DNA of 8,645 nucleotides from an uncultured Bacteroidota bacterium (lineage in GTDB: Bacteria; Bacteroidota; Bacteroidia; NS11-12g; UBA955): NCBI GenBank assembly GCA_903959115.1, contig CAJBVU010000115.1, positions 1 through 8,645 of the forward strand. Direction: 5' to 3'. The notes beneath the pieces are model-generated. The model was not told where the DNA came from. It ran no database searches and was given only the letters and a program-made list of their open reading frames with translations. Within the stretch, counting starts at the first letter, position 1, and each line of letters starts with the position of its first letter. Position numbers and translations under genes: made by a program. Positions 7,188 through 8,645 of the stretch are shown here, one piece after another.

Positions 7188-7901
7188 TTATAACACGGCC
7201 CAAACGCAGGCGTAATCGTCCCATCGCAAGTAAGGCAGTTGAATTTTTTGTTCAAAGCCAGGTAGTTTGATTTCTGCTTGGATGATTCCGTTGGTATTAA
7301 ACTGGGCGATATTTATAGTGTGATTGTTGATTTTGCTCACTGAATTAAACGTGCTTTCGGCCGAATTTGCAATGGAAGTCTCGGGATGCGTCGCGATGGG
7401 TTCAATTTGCAGATGAATTCTGAAATCGGTGCCTTTTTGGCCGATCGCTTTGTATAAGGCTTCTTTGGCGCACCAGATGAGGAGCAATGAGTCTAACGAT
7501 GGGTCTTCGCCTAGCCAATTGAGTTCGAAGTCGTTGCAAAATCTCTTGTAAATGCGATGCAATTGCGGTCGGATCTGCTCGATATCAACCCCAACGGATT
7601 GACTTTGGTGATGGATAAAGACGCTGTAATCGCCGGCGTGGCTGTGGTTGATGTGGGCGGTGGCTGGTGAAAGCAGGGGTTTGCCGTGCTCTGAAAATTG
7701 GAGGGCGTGATTTGGGAATTGGGTGGCAATGAGATTTCGGGCCGACAGTTTATGTTTTGAGCCTTCTTCGTAGGTCTGGATGTCCAATGCATCGCCCCAA
7801 ATTTGGTTGTACATTTGTGCCAATTGGTCGCGGGATTCGGTGATTTGCCAGCGTGAAAGCTGAGCGCCGGAATCGCAGGTCCAGGATAAATCTATTGGCA
7901 T
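7188..7901 (-). CDS. 4'-phosphopantetheinyl transferase, Sfp type
   Basis: The protein has 237 aa, typical of the Sfp class. These cytoplasmic enzymes move the phosphopantetheine arm of coenzyme A onto a serine of acyl or peptidyl carrier proteins, using Mg2+. Visible motifs, in order, are GKPLL (73-77), NHSH (85-88, the usual I-S-H-S site), GVDIE (104-108) and WCAKEALYK (143-151). The metal ligands would be Asp106, Glu108 and Glu147. The region about 165-205 is less conserved and rich in Asn, Ser, Thr and Ile. No carrier protein, PKS or NRPS gene is nearby, so the target could be the fatty-acid ACP or a remote carrier. The ATG at 7901 is supported by the N-terminal W-x-I-T-E-S stretch (18-23), which I remember as typical of Bacteroidota homologues; the next Met is residue 30. 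Its composition is unusually rich in His, Gln and Asn and poor in Val and Gly, probably because of strand base skew. Its start codon overlaps that of the divergent WD40 gene. Confidence 0.92.
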   Translation of the reverse strand: MPIDLSWTCDSGAQLSRWQITESRDQLAQMYNQIWGDALDIQTYEEGSKHKLSARNLIATQFPNHALQFSEHGKPLLSPATAHINHSHAGDYSVFIHHQSQSVGVDIEQIRPQLHRIYKRFCNDFELNWLGEDPSLDSLLLIWCAKEALYKAIGQKGTDFRIHLQIEPIATHPETSIANSAESTFNSVSKINNHTINIAQFNTNGIIQAEIKLPGFEQKIQLPYLRWDDYACVWAVL

Positions 7902-8645
7902 GGGTGCAAAGATAACGGTAAAAGAATATACGCAATTGGAAGGACATAAACAAGGGGTTTATGCGCTTTTGCATCTGCGTGGGAGTTCGGTTATTGTGAG
8001 TGCCGGCGGTGATGGTGCGGTGGTGAAATGGGATTTGGATGCTGCAAATTTGCCGGGAGCGATTGCGGGGGATTCGGGATTCTTGGATGAGAACGGGCCG
8101 GTGCAAATGAATCCAGCACCAAGTGTGGCAGGGGTGTTGTTCGCGCAATTGCCGGAGCCGGTTTTTTGTTTGATGGAGGGGTTGGAGGGTGTGATTTGGG
8201 CCGGAACGCAAGGCGGTTTGGTTTTTAAGTTGGTGTCGGGTGAAGCGCCTCGGATGATTAAATTGGGCACGAGTTCGGTGTTTTTTATCTCGCGATGGAT
8301 GGACGGCCGGATTGCGGTGGGTTTGGGTAGCGGCGAAGTGGTTTTTTTGGACGATGAGTTGCAGTTGCTAGATCTAAGATTATTGGGAAAGAAAAGTCTG
8401 CGTTGTTGTTTGGGCGAGAGGGGTTTGATAGGTGGTAGCGATGGTTTGATTTGGCGTTTGGATGCCCAGGGTGATATTTTGAAGCGTTGGGAGGCGAATA
8501 GTCCTTCGGTCTTTTGTTTGGCCGAGGATTCCCAAGGTGATATAGTGAGTGGGGGTAGGGATGCGCTGTTGATGTGGATGGGGGAGGATGGGGAACTGAA
8601 GCAAGAGGTGAAGGCGCATTTGTTTACGATTCATGCATTGGCAGG
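7900..8645 (+). CDS. WD40-repeat (beta-propeller) protein, 3' partial
   Basis: An open frame with no stop runs from the ATG at 7900 through the right edge, giving 248 visible residues. Blade 1 shows GH (15-16), the turn SAGGDGAVVKWDL (34-46) and the usual WD ending. Further blades have D-G or G-x-G turns and W-x-(L/M) or F-L endings near 97-111, 135-150, 172-187 and 211-227. Another seems to open at A239-H240, so at least five blades are visible. Such propellers are scaffolds, so no enzyme activity can be assigned; without a signal peptide it is probably cytoplasmic. Residues about 48-82 between blades 1 and 2 form a long Gly/Ala/Pro-rich insertion. The start is placed where the first blade begins, and no other Met occurs until residue 70. 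No Shine-Dalgarno is seen. TACATTTG at 7810-7817, inside the transferase gene, fits the -7 consensus but lacks a well-spaced TTG. The coding strand is very G-rich, and Leu is mostly TTG. Confidence 0.85.
   Translation, partial: MGAKITVKEYTQLEGHKQGVYALLHLRGSSVIVSAGGDGAVVKWDLDAANLPGAIAGDSGFLDENGPVQMNPAPSVAGVLFAQLPEPVFCLMEGLEGVIWAGTQGGLVFKLVSGEAPRMIKLGTSSVFFISRWMDGRIAVGLGSGEVVFLDDELQLLDLRLLGKKSLRCCLGERGLIGGSDGLIWRLDAQGDILKRWEANSPSVFCLAEDSQGDIVSGGRDALLMWMGEDGELKQEVKAHLFTIHALA
7907..7935 (-). promoter_or_regulatory. Strong candidate promoter of the phosphopantetheinyl transferase gene
   Basis: On the minus strand, TTG (7935-7933), 18 nt, then TATCTTTG (7914-7907) fits the Bacteroidota consensus TTG-N17-23-TAnnTTTG exactly. 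The element ends 5 nt before the ATG at 7901, so transcription should start at or next to the start codon. The whole promoter lies inside codons 3-12 of the divergent WD40 gene. Confidence 0.6.

Noticed and set aside
7751..7758. TATGTTTT as a promoter element for the WD40 gene
   Set aside because: It misses the final G of the -7 consensus, has no well-spaced TTG, and is over 140 nt from the start. TACATTTG at 7810 is a better, still weak, candidate.
7750..8211. Minus-strand open frame of 153 codons across the transferase start and the WD40 gene, and a similar one at 8380-8634
   Set aside because: Both lie opposite strongly coding frames. Their Arg/His/Pro/Thr-rich composition is what the complement of G-rich coding DNA produces, and no domain is recognisable.
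8551..8593. Four G-runs that could form a G-quadruplex in the WD40 gene
   Set aside because: The middle loop would be 19 nt, well beyond the usual limit, and G-runs are expected from the general G-richness and the Gly/Trp/Met/Glu codons here.

Overview
The window reads as ordinary chromosomal DNA of a Bacteroidota bacterium, probably Flavobacteriia or a close relative, with GC in the mid-40s by eye. Four things point there: a C-terminal type IX secretion (T9SS type B, gliding-motility-type) sorting domain, near absence of Shine-Dalgarno sequences, promoter -7 elements of the TAnnTTTG type, and a lipoprotein hydrolase and a sensor kinase that both resemble Bacteroidota families. No mobile element, CRISPR array, tRNA or rRNA is visible, and the coding density is very high.

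Layout. Positions 1-2754 (+) hold the 3' part of a large secreted, repeat-rich surface protein whose start lies outside the window, followed by a probable intrinsic terminator (2764-2791). Converging on it is a two-gene minus-strand unit: a PcrA/UvrD-type DNA helicase (3821-6160) and, 4 nt downstream, a proline-iminopeptidase-like lipoprotein (2797-3816). An 80-nt divergent promoter region (6161-6240) separates the helicase from a plus-strand membrane histidine kinase (6241-7179). The kinase ends 8 nt from the convergent end of an Sfp-type phosphopantetheinyl transferase (7188-7901, -). The start codon of that transferase overlaps by two bases the start codon of a divergent WD40-repeat protein (7900 to beyond 8645, +), which runs off the right edge.

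How the genes relate. Only the helicase and hydrolase look like an operon. The other genes are joined by tight convergent or divergent packing, not by a shared pathway that I can recognise. The kinase has no response regulator and the transferase has no carrier-protein gene in view.

I do not see a convincing new multi-gene system. The points most worth following are the shared CATG start of the transferase and WD40 genes, the promoter elements that almost touch three start codons (suggesting leaderless or nearly leaderless mRNAs), the dyad between two divergent promoters, and the evenly spaced cysteine pairs in the secreted protein.
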